From: Datnioides undecimradiatus
Lineage: Eukaryota > Chordata > Actinopteri > Lobotiformes > Datnioididae
DNA length: 64,000 nt
Direction of reading: 5' to 3'
NCBI GenBank assembly: GCA_008933995.1
Contig: WARS01000016.1
Location: 15,876,886-15,940,885 of the forward strand
A model generated the notes under the pieces. That model had not been told where the DNA came from. It saw nothing but the letters and a program-made list of their open reading frames with translations, and did no database searches. The translations under genes were made by a program, and so were the position numbers. This document shows, one piece after another, positions 14,164-26,062 of the stretch. Numbering within the stretch: position 1 is the stretch's first letter; every line of letters starts with the position of its first letter.

Positions 14164-14530
14164 GTAGGAGTGCAACACATATCAACACATAATGTAATGT
14201 AGGTGTCTTTAATTCTAAATATATATGTTGATATCTTCAATTTTCATTCACTCAAATTTTGTGGAGGTTGGATTAATCGGTTTAGAGCGCTGTAAGGCAG
14301 AGTAACACAGCTTCATTGTCTGAAACACAGAATTCTCTGAACTGAATTAGTTTTTTCATCCTGGTATCTGGTGTACTGTATAATTATAATAAGGCCATTG
14401 TCATGACTTGTTGCTGCTTGAATTGTAATTAAAAGGGCTATATCAAAAGGAAGGGAAAAAGAGACAGATCAGTAAGAGGTCTTGGCAAAGCCAGGTGAGT
14501 ATAATTGCAGAGGAAAAAAGACAGTTATTT

Positions 14531-14574
14531 AAATATTATATATATATAATATATATTATATATATATAATATTT
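14531..14574. repeat. Perfect 44-bp AT palindrome
   Basis: The first 22 bases equal the reverse complement of the last 22, with no spacer. The sequence is only A and T but not a simple (AT)n run, because TT and AA steps at fixed places keep the symmetry. It lies 367 bp downstream of the 14041-14163 exon. It could extrude as a cruciform; no biological role can be read from the sequence. Confidence 0.9.
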
Positions 14575-15518
14575 TTTATAGAATATTGTCTTTTGTCTCA
14601 TCAAATGTTAGGGAGAAACTCAAATGTGTGTGTTCATGTGTGCATAAAGATCATATATGTATTACATGGATATCAAAACTTTTTTACGTCAGTGGTTCTG
14701 TTGCTTTATTTTTCAGGAACATGCAAAATATTCATTTACACAGACACCAAAATTTCAACATTCAAGGTGAACAAAAAAATGTAATATACACACACACAGA
14801 CACACCCACAGAGGCCTGGGTAATTGACATGTCCATTAGAGGCACTCTGAGGGAACGTTGCCATCATTTACTGTTTGATGGAGGTTGGAGAAACACTGGA
14901 AAGACTGCAAATATGAACATGCATTCTGGAGATCTGGTGGAGTCACGCTGTGTTACTGTTTTTAAATATATATTTTTTTAATTTTAAGATGAACAATGTC
15001 TTCACACATTGCTGCCCTCTGCCATAGCAAGAGGTGCACAGCAAAGTCTGCACAGCTAATGTGAAAGTTTGCATGTGAGCCTGCTGTTTGTGAGAATCAG
15101 CCAAATCAAGCCAGTGCCATGGCAGCTAGTGAAGTGTGATGCTTGTGGGCTTTATTTCCATGTGTGAAAATATAACCCAGTGTGAATTGTGCTAGTTCCA
15201 GTGTACTGGCACGGTTTTGAAAACACTTCATAGGTATCGTGTACCAGGACAGGTGGCACCTATCAGACTAGGACAAGTTCATAAACATTCCATGTACACA
15301 GCAGAGTGCTTAGGAGAGTGAATCAGATCATTGTAAATATAAAGGTGAAACCACAAGCAACACAGTCAGAAGCTGGAACAAATATGGCTGACAAAGTGAG
15401 TAGTATCACATTATAGAGGAGCAATCAAAGATACCAACACACACTGCCATTTTCACCATTGTTGACAGAACTGGGAACATTTCTTCTCTTCTTTGTTCCT
15501 TGTGTTGGCAGTTGCGTG

Positions 15519-15522
<4 letters not shown>

Positions 15523-15564
<42 letters not shown>
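15523..15564. repeat. (CA)n microsatellite
   Basis: Twenty-one CA units in the first visible intron, preceded by a short CG/CA-alternating stretch. Confidence 0.97.
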
Positions 15565-15567
<3 letters not shown>

Positions 15568-16456
15568 TTGTGCATTGTTCAGTATTTCTTGGAATAAACC
15601 AGGGTTTCTACTGACAAATGCAACAGCACACTCAAAGTGTAGGTCCTTTTTGCAAATGCATCTTTTTTGGAGACATGGTCTTGTTTCTCCCTCCACATTC
15701 TTTACTGATTTAAACTTGGCATGTGGTGCTCAGTCTCAAACAACAATTTAAATTGCTGTTTGTTGTCTGTGTGCTTGTCAACAGGCAAAGTTGTCTCATG
15801 CAGTACTAAATTTATAGCAGTGCTGAGTATCCAACATGCTTTCTTCAGTCTCAGCAGGAGCAATGACCAAGCACGTTCCCAAAGCATCTGTTCAGGGCTG
15901 CAGGCTAAAGCAGAGGTGCTTGCTGTACACGGGGGGTTAAACACTGCGTTATATCAGAGCCAACCTTTACAACAGGACAGTTATGTTCTACTGCTTTCTG
16001 CTAGCTTAGCTTTTGTAAAATATGTCTTGGGGAGCAATGTAATGCCTCCTGGGTGACACTTTTATTTTGACATGTCAGGTATGGATACTGAACATAAGGA
16101 ATCAGGAATAAAAGACTACTGAAGTATGGTTAACTGCTGACTTTGTAAAGGTTAAGGAAAGATGATGCCTTGATTAAATATTTTGAATATTAAGTCAACA
16201 CTATTTACGTACTACTGCCAACATCAGTATGATATGTTACTGTTAAATGTATGTATTGCTACTGGAAATATTGTCATATCTGAAAAGAATTTCTGTGGCA
16301 CACAGAAGATCTGAGCACTGTTTCATGCATTTTAAGTGTCTGCCTCAGCTCCAAGAACAGAGGTATGATGCAATATCATGCAGCTTTCACACAAACGATG
16401 TAGGCCTGTGCGTGTTTTCCTTTCCTTCCTTTCATCCACTCTTACCCTCTCTGCAG

Positions 16457-16529
16457 GGAATGAAGGCGTGGTGTTCAGCCATTCTGTAGAGACATCACAT
16501 GTGAGAGCTGAACCTTTCCAGGACCTAAA
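16457..16529 (+). CDS. sgcz: Zeta-sarcoglycan, 73-bp internal exon
   Basis: This exon continues the sgcz ectodomain. Acceptor CTCTCTGCAG precedes it and donor GTAAGTACT follows. Two leading bases complete the glycine begun in the previous exon, then come 23 codons, and two trailing bases (AA) are completed by G from the next exon to give lysine. The peptide reads NEGVVFSHSVET then SHVRAEPFQDL. The segment HSVET followed by VRAEPFQDL is one of the best conserved stretches of the gamma/delta/zeta sarcoglycan family. The short length and the phases join the flanking exons without any shift, which confirms that the three belong to one gene. Confidence 0.93.
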
Positions 16530-18859
16530 GTAAGTACTCTTTATTATTTTGTGAGCATGTGTGTGTGTGTGTCAAACCCGCAATGTGGCGCATTGGTTCA
16601 CTTTACTAGTTCAGCTTGTTGTTAATATTTTAGTTGCAGTAGAATATTTATGAAGTGTGTGTTTTTGTGAATAATTACCAAGATAGTAACACCACAAATA
16701 ATGATTTAGAGGAAGACATGTAATGTGAAAGTTTAAGCTGCCGAGGTAGCTAACAAACCAGTCCTGTGGCACGGTGTGCTCCTCGCTCATAATCAGCTCA
16801 CTGCACAAAGAGGTGTGCTGGTGATTGGCAGTCTGACAGGCCTGACAGGGGAAACAAAAGCTCTCCAGGCTGCAGTGTGCAAGGGTCACGCTGTTACCAA
16901 GTGGAGCCTTCCACTGATACATGCACTTGAACACATGTAATGCAGGGGGATCGCTCAGTTTCACCTTTTTAACTGTGGAATAGAGTTTATTAAATTTTTA
17001 GTAGTAGCATGAATTCTAGGGGGAACACAGTTTGCAAAGGATGTAAGCTAACAGAGGATGAGTCTTTTAAAGATGACAAACTACCAATTGTTCACCTATT
17101 TTTGCAACTCTTAACTTAAATACTAACCTTAACCCTCAAGTGAAGTCTATAATCTGTAATCATGTCTCTTATAAAATATGATGTTACAGAACTGGTCTAT
17201 GGAAGTATTTTTAGCAGCAAAGATGCTAAACTATTATAGAAATATGACAGGCAGCAGTGTGACTCTATGATCCTCTCACTCTTCTGGGACTATACGTTAT
17301 TACTGATTCTTTATTACTTATCTACCTATCATTAGGGTGAGTCTACTGTCTAAAGTATGTAGGCTACAACACAGTGTAGTATTTGTACTATATAGTTTAG
17401 AGGATATTACAGGTCCAAGATGCGAGAAGGGCAAGACTGAGAGAAAAAGGCACACTTACAAATCTCGTCTGCTACTTCTGCACCATGGATTAATCAATAC
17501 ACTGCACAGTTAGGCTGTGGATAATTCAGAGGATCATAGATTCTAACTTGCACAAACCTCATTCTGACAAAGGATCAATAGGTCAGGCAGACTAGACTAA
17601 CATGCTCAACTAAACAAGCTCTCTGCCCCTGCACTCTCTCTGCTACTATAGGTGGGAGGGTAAGGCCCAAGGGTAAGGCCGAAGGTTAACTTGGGCGATA
17701 CATTTTGGTCCCCCTTATGATGCTCATTGCTGATAACTGATGGAAGCCTGTGAATTATCTTTAATTTTACAAGGAGAGTAGAAATAAGACAGCATATATA
17801 TGAGTGCTTGTCACCACAAGCAACTCCTCAGTAATGTTTACGCAGCTCAGGCTTCCTCAGCTCAGTCTGATCTAACTTTGCCTCCAACCGCACGAACTGC
17901 TGGTTCCCCTGTTACTGCAAAAGGATCGCCTACACCAGACTTCTCCTTGTTTCCTACTGGAAGTACGTTGTGGCTGTCTTTCAGGCACATATGCTTTACT
18001 AATGTCTTGTCCTCATTTGGGTATTAATAGACTGTCTTTAGCTGAATTGGCTTTTGGCCAGGGAGGAAAACACAAACAGAGGGAAATTAAGGGAAAGAGA
18101 TGAAGGTGGAGAGAGAAACAGAGGGGGAATTGAAGAAGTGATCAGGCTTGATGAAAGCCAAGATGTGTTGGATACCCTATACAAGGGAAAGTGGAGAAGG
18201 CAGGATAGATATAACTGACTGGATTGAGGGAGAAGAGGCAGGGCTGTTGAATGGGGTGATGAAGAGGACAGTCAAAAGATAGAAGAAAAACAAGACAGAG
18301 GGCAGAGGAGGGTGACAGAGGGAAAAAGTTCAGGAGGAGGGGGTGGGAGTTAGTTTATAAAAGAATAGATTAAATCGAACTGGTTCCTGCAGGGAGATTG
18401 AGTTGTTGCAGCAGCAGCAGCAGATAATGTCATACAGCAAAAATATGAATGCATTCAGGGCGTGTGAAATAGCTACAACTCCTCTCTTTCTTTGGTGACA
18501 ATTGGAAAACATACAGTTAAAAATGTTGAACCCAACTGCAGGGTCAGCTGTTAACTAAAAGAGCCAACATATAACATGCCAGCCATCATCAATTTTAGTG
18601 AGGGACCGTGAGACAGTAATGTTTACACAATATCCCCTTTAAGCATTTAATTTCTTATTCAATTATCAGTTTGCTTATAAGCTTGACAGAGAAATGAAGC
18701 TAATATCCGTTTCACTTTGCGGCATTGAGTAAATAGACTGCTCGTGTTGATGCTGATATTCAGTCACTCCTGTAGTTGTATTCGTTAGCATTGCCTGAGA
18801 AAAGACTGATCCTCATCAGTTTACTTTACCTTAAATCTCACTCCCCTCATTTTCTATAT

Positions 18860-18920
18860 AGCTGCTGTGAGGAAAGTGAGACTATCCTGGGTTTGAATCC
18901 AGCCGTTGGCCTTGGTCAGA
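18860..18920 (+). repeat. Repeat fragment with tRNA-like B-box text
   Basis: ATCCTGGGTTTGAATCCAGC followed by CGTTGGCCTT resembles a fish repeat core that I recall as TCCTGGGTTCGAATCCAGC with a following GGCCTT. GGTTTGAATCC is close to an RNA polymerase III B box. No cloverleaf or A box is convincing, so this is a repeat fragment rather than a tRNA gene. Confidence 0.4.
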
Positions 18921-21900
18921 TGTTTTATTCTCAGTTGTTTCCTAATATTCTCCTTTCTCTTCTCATTCTATAAACCCAAGCAATAACCTTTGAAGCAAAA
19001 AAAAAGAAAAATGTGTCAGACATAAAATAGGTTCAGGAACAGACAGAATTACAGTTACTTGACACAGAGATAATGGATGGATGGATAGAGAAAGACAAAG
19101 AAATGCTTGACAAAATAGGATCTTATATGTGCTGAGGAATCAAAAGAGAGGCGCTGGGAAGGTATTTTGAGGGGTTGGTAAACTAGAAGGAGTTAGTTAA
19201 AGGAAACCGAGAAGTGATAGAGGGAGATGTGTGGTTAGGTGATGAAGGAAAGGTAGAGAGAGAGGGAGGTGTGAGAACATTGGGTCAGTGGATGGGTCAG
19301 TGCAGATAAGCAAGGCGATGAAACCTGTGGTGAGGACCTTAGATGAAGAAAGGGAAAAGGAAGCAGTCAAGTGACTGTTATATATTCAACACAGCAAATC
19401 CATTTGAGGCTATTTTATTATTTTTAATCAGCTTAAATAGGTTTAATGCCATTAGCACCTTTTTAGAGTGTCATAAAACAAATTATTGCATTTAATGCAT
19501 CAGTTTACGCTTGGGGTGACCCTGTTAGTATAAACTGCCACTGCTTAACCGTATAAATACACGGATCGAGAAAACAAACATTACACACAATCAAACATCA
19601 CGAAATGCATTCACATAAACATGCATACGTGTCCACACAATGACACAAAGACACACCATTCGTGAAAACACAGCATAAAAGTGTTGAGACCGAGTATGCA
19701 TTGAGCACAACTTGCCCATTCAGTTGCATGAAACAATTGATACAAACACATATTGAATGAAAAATGTACGGAATATATGAAGTGAAACCACTTATCACCC
19801 CACACAGCATTGTAAGCACAACCAAATGAATACATCAACAGAACAGAACAGAAGAACACATACATAAAGTGAAACCTTCACAATCGTTTTACTGACGTCT
19901 CCAATGCATCACCTACAGCAGGGTTAATGAAAAGTATAGAAAAATAACACTGATAAAAAGGCGACTACATGCTTGAAATTCTTCCTGCTCCCTGTTTTTA
20001 GCCATTAGCTGTTAAATGGTAGGGAAAGAAACAACACACCGAAGCTTAGTCATCATCATGATGAGTTTTTTTTCGTATATTTTTTTAAGGTATATTTCAT
20101 AAGAATAGATATTTCACACTACTAGTAGAGGTTATACCAACATCAAAACAAAGCATGGGTTCTCTTCTCTTTGCTGAATTCACAAGATTTTTCTGGTTGC
20201 CTTTTCTGGTTGCTACATTCTATCTCTCTAACTTTTTTGTCTTTTTTCTTGCGATATCTTTGTCCTCATCTCTCTGCTCCCCAACTCTCTCTTGATGACT
20301 TACTCCCTTAGTCACGTACACACTTTTGTCTTTCTCGTTCTCATTCTGTCGAGACCTTCCCACATGTGCATTCCTTCTTTCTTCTCCTACCTCCCGCTCT
20401 TTTTCTGTCTCGTTATGAAAAGTAGAACGTTATGCAGTGAAGGTAAATGGGACATGTAATGAGCGGATTGAAGTCCATTTAAAGCTAATGATCTATCTTA
20501 CAGTTTAACAGTGAGAAAGGGAGATAGGATGAGGGAAACAAAGAAAGATAAATGGTACGCACTTTACGTGATAAAGGGGTCAAGAAAAATCCCATCAAAT
20601 ACACAGCGTCGGTCAACTGGCATCAACTGCAGTTACTGGCTTTTTTAAAAAAATGTATATTTTACTGCCTCACATAGTCATTTGGAAATAATTTGGTTTT
20701 GTTTTATGCAGGGGACAGAATGAACAATACAACTGACTTAAATGAGTAAATGAAAGATTGGATCATAATTGGGCAAACCCAACCTGATGGCAAGGGGATT
20801 GTGCAGAATAATTGCTTGATATGTTAAAGAATTAAACACTTCTCCTTTACTGTAGTTCTGCTCTACAGTCTTATAAAAACAAGAACCAAAAACTGCAGCA
20901 AAATCAAATGTGGCAGCATTTGTATTTGCATTCCCTTTGTTTGACTGATCACAGTAGACCTAAGTACAGGCGGGCTGGAAGTGATGTAATGTGCCAATCA
21001 CTGTGACCAGAGTGGGACGCAGTGGAGATTTCTTAAAATTCTTCAGGAGATTTGTTGTGGATAGCAGATGTGACAGAAGACAAAAAGACATGAATGCACA
21101 ACACACAGTGCTAAAACTGGGTTGTGCTTGTAGCATAGATATAAAATGCTCTGCCATCTACTTTCCAGAGAACACTCCAGGAACGCTACACCATGCTTTT
21201 TGAAAGCCTCTGGTGTGATCGCCACTGTAAGCCGTGTTCTAACTATTCTGCTCTTGAAAGTCTACAGGGAGCGGCCGGAAGGCAGACAGAAAGCAGTCAC
21301 TTTGGAAAAAAGTGCTGTGCCTGGCATCTTTGCAAGCAGAGCAGTTCAACATCTTAGCGCGGCATTCATGACAGTGACTGACTAAATAACATGAAAAAAG
21401 AAGTAGTGATTGACAACACGTAGGCAACCACCACCACCACAACAACAACAAACAGACTGAAAATGCAGGAAGGAGATGTAGAAAAATTGGAAGTGGATGT
21501 TTGTGGAAGCTGTGAGCTTCTTTAAAATGTTTCTTTTTTTTAGTTGTAGTTTGTACAGTTTACTGATAGAAGCAGCAACTCCAAGTGACGGTGATAACAA
21601 AACTGCTTTTCATTATCAGCACAACATGTGGCTGAGGCAGCACTTTAGCTATAAAAACCATAACAGTTTGTATGCAGCATTAGGTAGACCAGAAAAGTTC
21701 CCAAATGCAAGGATGACAGTATTTACTGGATATAAGAAATGCAAAGTGGAAGAGAGATTGTCCTTTATAGTCCTAGTTGGATGGTGTGACTATGGATTAG
21801 CAATAGATATGCATCACAGGATGATTATTGAATCTATACATTAGTTAATCAAAGTATTACATTTGGACTGATTCCAACATGAACAGAAACGTATGTTAAC

Positions 21901-22693
21901 TGTAGACCCTTCAACATACAAGGGTCACTGGCTCAGCACGGACATAACCGCCACAGGCCTGTCTCACACAGGAATCTTGCAAAGACAACTGGTCGATCCA
22001 GAATTAAAGTATTTAGTATGATTTTTTTTGTTGTTTTTGTTTTTTGGTCCATTTAAAGAAAGTGACAAATTTTGCAAGATAGAAGACTTGACAAATGTTG
22101 CAAAACTTTGCACTTTAAAAAAATATATCCTTTTTTTCTTAAATGTTCTTTTCTATAATATTGCTCTCTCGTGTGTGTTGGTTCAGAATCAACTGATGAG
22201 AATGAGTTGAGAAATAAGCAACTAAAGAAAATGTGCTTTTGAAATCACCATAAATCCTGATAAATCAACCAGTAGAGGAGTCTCTAACTTAATGTTATTT
22301 AGTGATTTTGAATTTAGATCAATGATCAATGGCTTTCAGAAAAACAATACAAAGATTACCTGGCTCCAGGATACTGGTGGATCACGATGAAAGCAAGGAG
22401 GTTTACGGTTTAATGCTTTTCAGCCACAGCCTCTACTCTTTGAGGCCAGATGGAAAAACAGCCACTGAGTCAACACTTTTGTCTCTTTGAAATGAATAAG
22501 ATGGCCCCAATTTCTCCATACTTTGCCCTCATCGGTCTGAATTCAGCCTTAATCAAACTATTACGCACTTCTAAGTGACATCAATCAAGACCAAAAGAAT
22601 ATTTTACAGCTGGTGCATTTTGACCAAATCAAAGACAAATCAAGCCATAAAGAGACCCTCAAATTTTTGTTTTGCCTATTAGTTTTGAGATAC

Positions 22694-22741
22694 TGTTTAA
22701 CCTTTCATTGCTGAGTGTTTAACCTTTCATTGCTGAGTGTT
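22694..22741. repeat. Exact 22-bp tandem duplication
   Basis: The 22-base unit beginning TGTTTAACCTTTCATTGC occurs twice head to tail without mismatch, plus a few bases of a third copy. This is a simple recent local duplication in the intron. Confidence 0.9.
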
Positions 22742-22789
22742 GTCCATAATTGTGTGTGTGTAGATATAAATTACTGCGAACACAGATGT

Positions 22790-22990
22790 GTTTAGACAGT
22801 CACACTGTAGGGACTCTTGACTTTTGGGGACCAAACATAAATCATTAAATAAGACTAAGTAAGGTTAGGGTAAGGTTTGGTACAGTTTAGTTTTGGCAAT
22901 TTCTGTTTTAGGTTAGGGTAAGTTTTCAGGAAATTAATGTGAGTTAATGTAATGTCCTCTGAAACAATGGAAACACAGTGCATGTGTGCG
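22790..22990 (+). repeat. Degenerate interspersed repeat (TTGGGGACCAAA / GGTTAGGGTAAGG type)
   Basis: Text such as CTTTTGGGGACCAAA, AAGGTTAGGGTAAGGTTTGG, TTAGGTTAGGGTAAG and AATGTAATGTCCTC resembles a fish repeat that carries GGGGACC and TTAGGG-like blocks around GTCCTC. TTAGGG here is part of that repeat, not an interstitial telomere array. The class cannot be assigned by eye. Confidence 0.45.
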
Positions 22991-25900
22991 TCCACTGTGA
23001 TATGAGGCTCCAAATTCAGATTTTCTTTAGTGTTTTACAGGGAAATAAAGATTCAGTTGTGTTGTCTCTTGTGCTCTCTCCTTGATTGGCAGCTTTAAAA
23101 CGCTGGCCATTTTTTATGTAACTTTTATGGACATTTTTTAAAACACAGCATTTCATATCTACTGTTTCATCTTCGTTCTGCCTACCTTTCACTCATTTGA
23201 CAGTTTCATATCCTTCTCTTTGATTAGCCTTTGTCTTTTCACCAGGATGTGACTATTCCTATTAAAAATGACAACGATGTGCTATGTTTATTGGTGTTGT
23301 TGTTGTAGTTAGGGTGGACATCACTTTTTGTCCTCATGTTTCAAGAGTAGAGAGAGTGGGCATAGAGTATAGAAAGGAGAGTCAGCCTGAAATACCCTTA
23401 AGATGTGGTAAGAAAAAAAAAAATACAAGCAATATTTCTGGTAAAATGAGTGACATGAGTCCTGAAATCACTCCACATACTGACAGCAAACTGCCAAAGG
23501 TGTAGACAGAGATTGAAGGGAAAGAGGGAAAAACTTCAATCAGCCTATAAAAAACTAAGGACTGCAAAACAGACTGATGAGTGACTGGAGAGATTGTCAG
23601 TCAGGCAGCCCGACAGCCTTGATGGAGCTGTAATCTGCATCCTATTTAATTTTAATCCTATTTTAGTTCTACCCAGGTACTAATCCCCAAGGTCCTCACT
23701 TTTGTGTCCATCTTCCGTGTTTTGGCGCTGCATTTTCTGGTGATTACTTGTCCATCAAGCAGTATGGACAAGTAGGAAAGAAAAATGTCAATGTTTTATA
23801 AAATATTTTTGTTAAATTGCATTTTTCTAAATGATAATTTACACCTACATTCCCTATAACAAAGGTGTGTGTACTCCGATTTACTGCATTTGGTTTATGT
23901 CCATCTTTTTGCAAACTGCATCCTTTTCCTCAATAAAGCAGCAACCTTCACGCCTCACAGTTTTCACATATCACTGAAGGTCATCTCATACGCTTGGGTC
24001 ACCAGACATTTAGAAATATAGACAGAGAAGAGGAAGAGGAAGGAAACAGAGTCATGTTTCTGTGTCACATAGTGACATTAGATACGGATACAATAAGACA
24101 CCTCCCTCAACTGATCAAGTCAAACCTTCCAAACATGTTGCGTGAGGGAGAACGTTGGAGATGTCTTATAAAGACCACAGAAGAGGGGACATTCTTGTGG
24201 GCAAATATCCTGAATTGATAGTTCAGAAAATAGAAAATGAAAGAGTATCACAGATTTGCAAGTTAAATGATGAAGCTGAAGCAGAAAACATGTAGTCCAA
24301 AGGAGTCATAAGTTTATTGTACAGGAGTCAGTTTTACCAAAACATCCAAAAGAAAGCATTAATTAGGTTATGACGTTGGTCTGCACCTGCGCCATAGAGG
24401 CAGCATAGCAGCAAAAAACAACCACAACTAAAAACATTACTTTGACAGACACACAAAAATCAATCAACAATTACCTGGCCAAAAAAGTTTGAGAAGTCTC
24501 ACACAGCAACACTTACGCTAGCGGACACTGGGTTACCTCAGGTCTCTAACTTCATCTGATGCTTGGCTCCACAGCAGAGAGAAACAAGCTGCTGCTCAGT
24601 CAATATCTCCCCATTTCTATCCACTCTTTCATCCTCTTATCCCTCCCTCTGTGCCTTCTGCTCCACTATCCAAGTCCTGGGGTCATGAGAAGGCTCCCTG
24701 GGGAGAGATAGCCCTAACACAGGCAAGGGCATCGGGAACGGATTTGCTCTCTGTGCCCTTTCCCCATATCCCTTGCTCTATTTCCAAGTGTCTATCTATC
24801 CTTCCATCCAAGAACGTTAAAGAGGACTGCAGAGGAACTCAGAGACCTATCAGACTCAGGGGCATGGGAAAGGATTTTATTTAGAAAGGGTAGAATACTG
24901 TAGGATCAAAAGTGAGCTTGGGACAACAACAAGATCCTCAGAGATGGAGCCAGATGAAGAATTAGTGCAAGAATGCAAGAAAACACATGGTGTTTGGTTT
25001 TTTTTCCAAAAAGATAATTGTACATTTTAAGTGGAGATGTCTGAGGTTATAGATACACTCATTCATTTCCTTTGGGGGAGGGGAGGATTTTCACTTTCCA
25101 AACTGACCCACCTCCTTCACTTCACTCCAGAACTGAATCAGATTTATTGACATCATAAATCACAAGGCTCTCCAATGTATAAATGATTTGAGAGAGGGCG
25201 TAGGATTGGCCTTGCATGCAGGAAGTATTGATTGTTTATACTCTTGCTGTATACTGTAACAACATAATATAAGAAAATTGGAGAATAGAGGATGCTGTAA
25301 AGGGGCAAAGGGGTTGCTATCCCAGTTGGGGCAGCACCAGCTCAGGGTTGTGACACTGGTCCACTGGTAGGTGGTTTCATTCCCATCAATTCCTGCTCTC
25401 ATGACACTGAACAGAAAACACTGCTCCCAAATGTGAAGTGAGCACCCCCCGATTCCGCACAGGGGGTTTTATTTAGATTTTTTTCAGATATATCTAATGC
25501 ACAAGGTATTATCTGCTGAGCAGAGTAGAGAGATGCTTTCAGATGCTTCTAACATGCGCCACAGTGCATTTTTGCCACATCTGAGGCCACAATCAGCTCC
25601 AGTGGCATGCAATGAAGCCTTGCCCTGTGGATCCAGGCCATGACTGGTATCTCACTGTCATCGGTGTGTCATTGGTGTGTGAGCAGCAAAAATCATACAT
25701 ACCACTTCAGTTAAAAGTGTTACAATATAGAAATGAGGTCATTTACCACTAAACCAGGCTTTTTTCTCATTTATATCCAAGCAAAGTTAAACATGGAGTG
25801 TGTCTGCAAGAATTCTCACTGAGGTTTATATGTGTTCCCCTGCAAATTGTGATGTAAGGAGGGTAATAAAAATGTCATAAATTTTTTTCTCAGATTTAAT

Positions 25901-25994
25901 AATGACTTGTTTAACCAGTTAGCTATAGATTGTGTACTGCTGGGTATTGTAACAATCCTGCTTTAGTTTCAGTTTTGGTCAAATTCTAAAGTTT

Positions 25995-26062
25995 CTAATT
26001 TCTTTAGGGACCCCTAAGTTGAAGCACTGAGGGTCCCTAAGCCCCATTTTGAAAACACTAGA
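25995..26062 (-). repeat. hAT (Charlie-like) terminal fragment with perfect internal stem
   Basis: Read on the - strand the segment begins AGTGTTTTCAAAATGGGG and continues with two GGGACCC/GGGTCCC blocks. This resembles the CAGTGGTTCTCAAA...GGGG...GGGGTCC ends of hAT/Charlie-type DNA transposons. Inside it TTAGGGACCC (26004-26013) pairs perfectly with GGGTCCCTAA (26031-26040) across 17 bases. Only one end is recognised and no transposase remains. Confidence 0.45.

Larger units (their letters stand above)
14164..16456 (+). other. sgcz: sgcz intron, 2.3 kb
   Basis: A phase-1 intron (one base of the glycine codon lies on the left side). It runs from donor GTAGGA to a pyrimidine-rich acceptor ending CTCTCTGCAG. 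It contains a 44-bp perfect palindrome, a (CA)n microsatellite and otherwise unremarkable sequence. Open frames of up to about 130 codons inside it show no domain and include microsatellite translation. Confidence 0.9.

Noticed and set aside
18880-18910. Possible tRNA gene because of GGTTTGAATCC
   Set aside because: No acceptor stem, A box or anticodon arm can be folded around it; it fits a repeat fragment better.
22850-22925. TTAGGGTAAGG-like repeats resembling interstitial telomere sequence
   Set aside because: Only isolated TTAGGG units occur, embedded in text that resembles a dispersed fish repeat. There is no (TTAGGG)n array.
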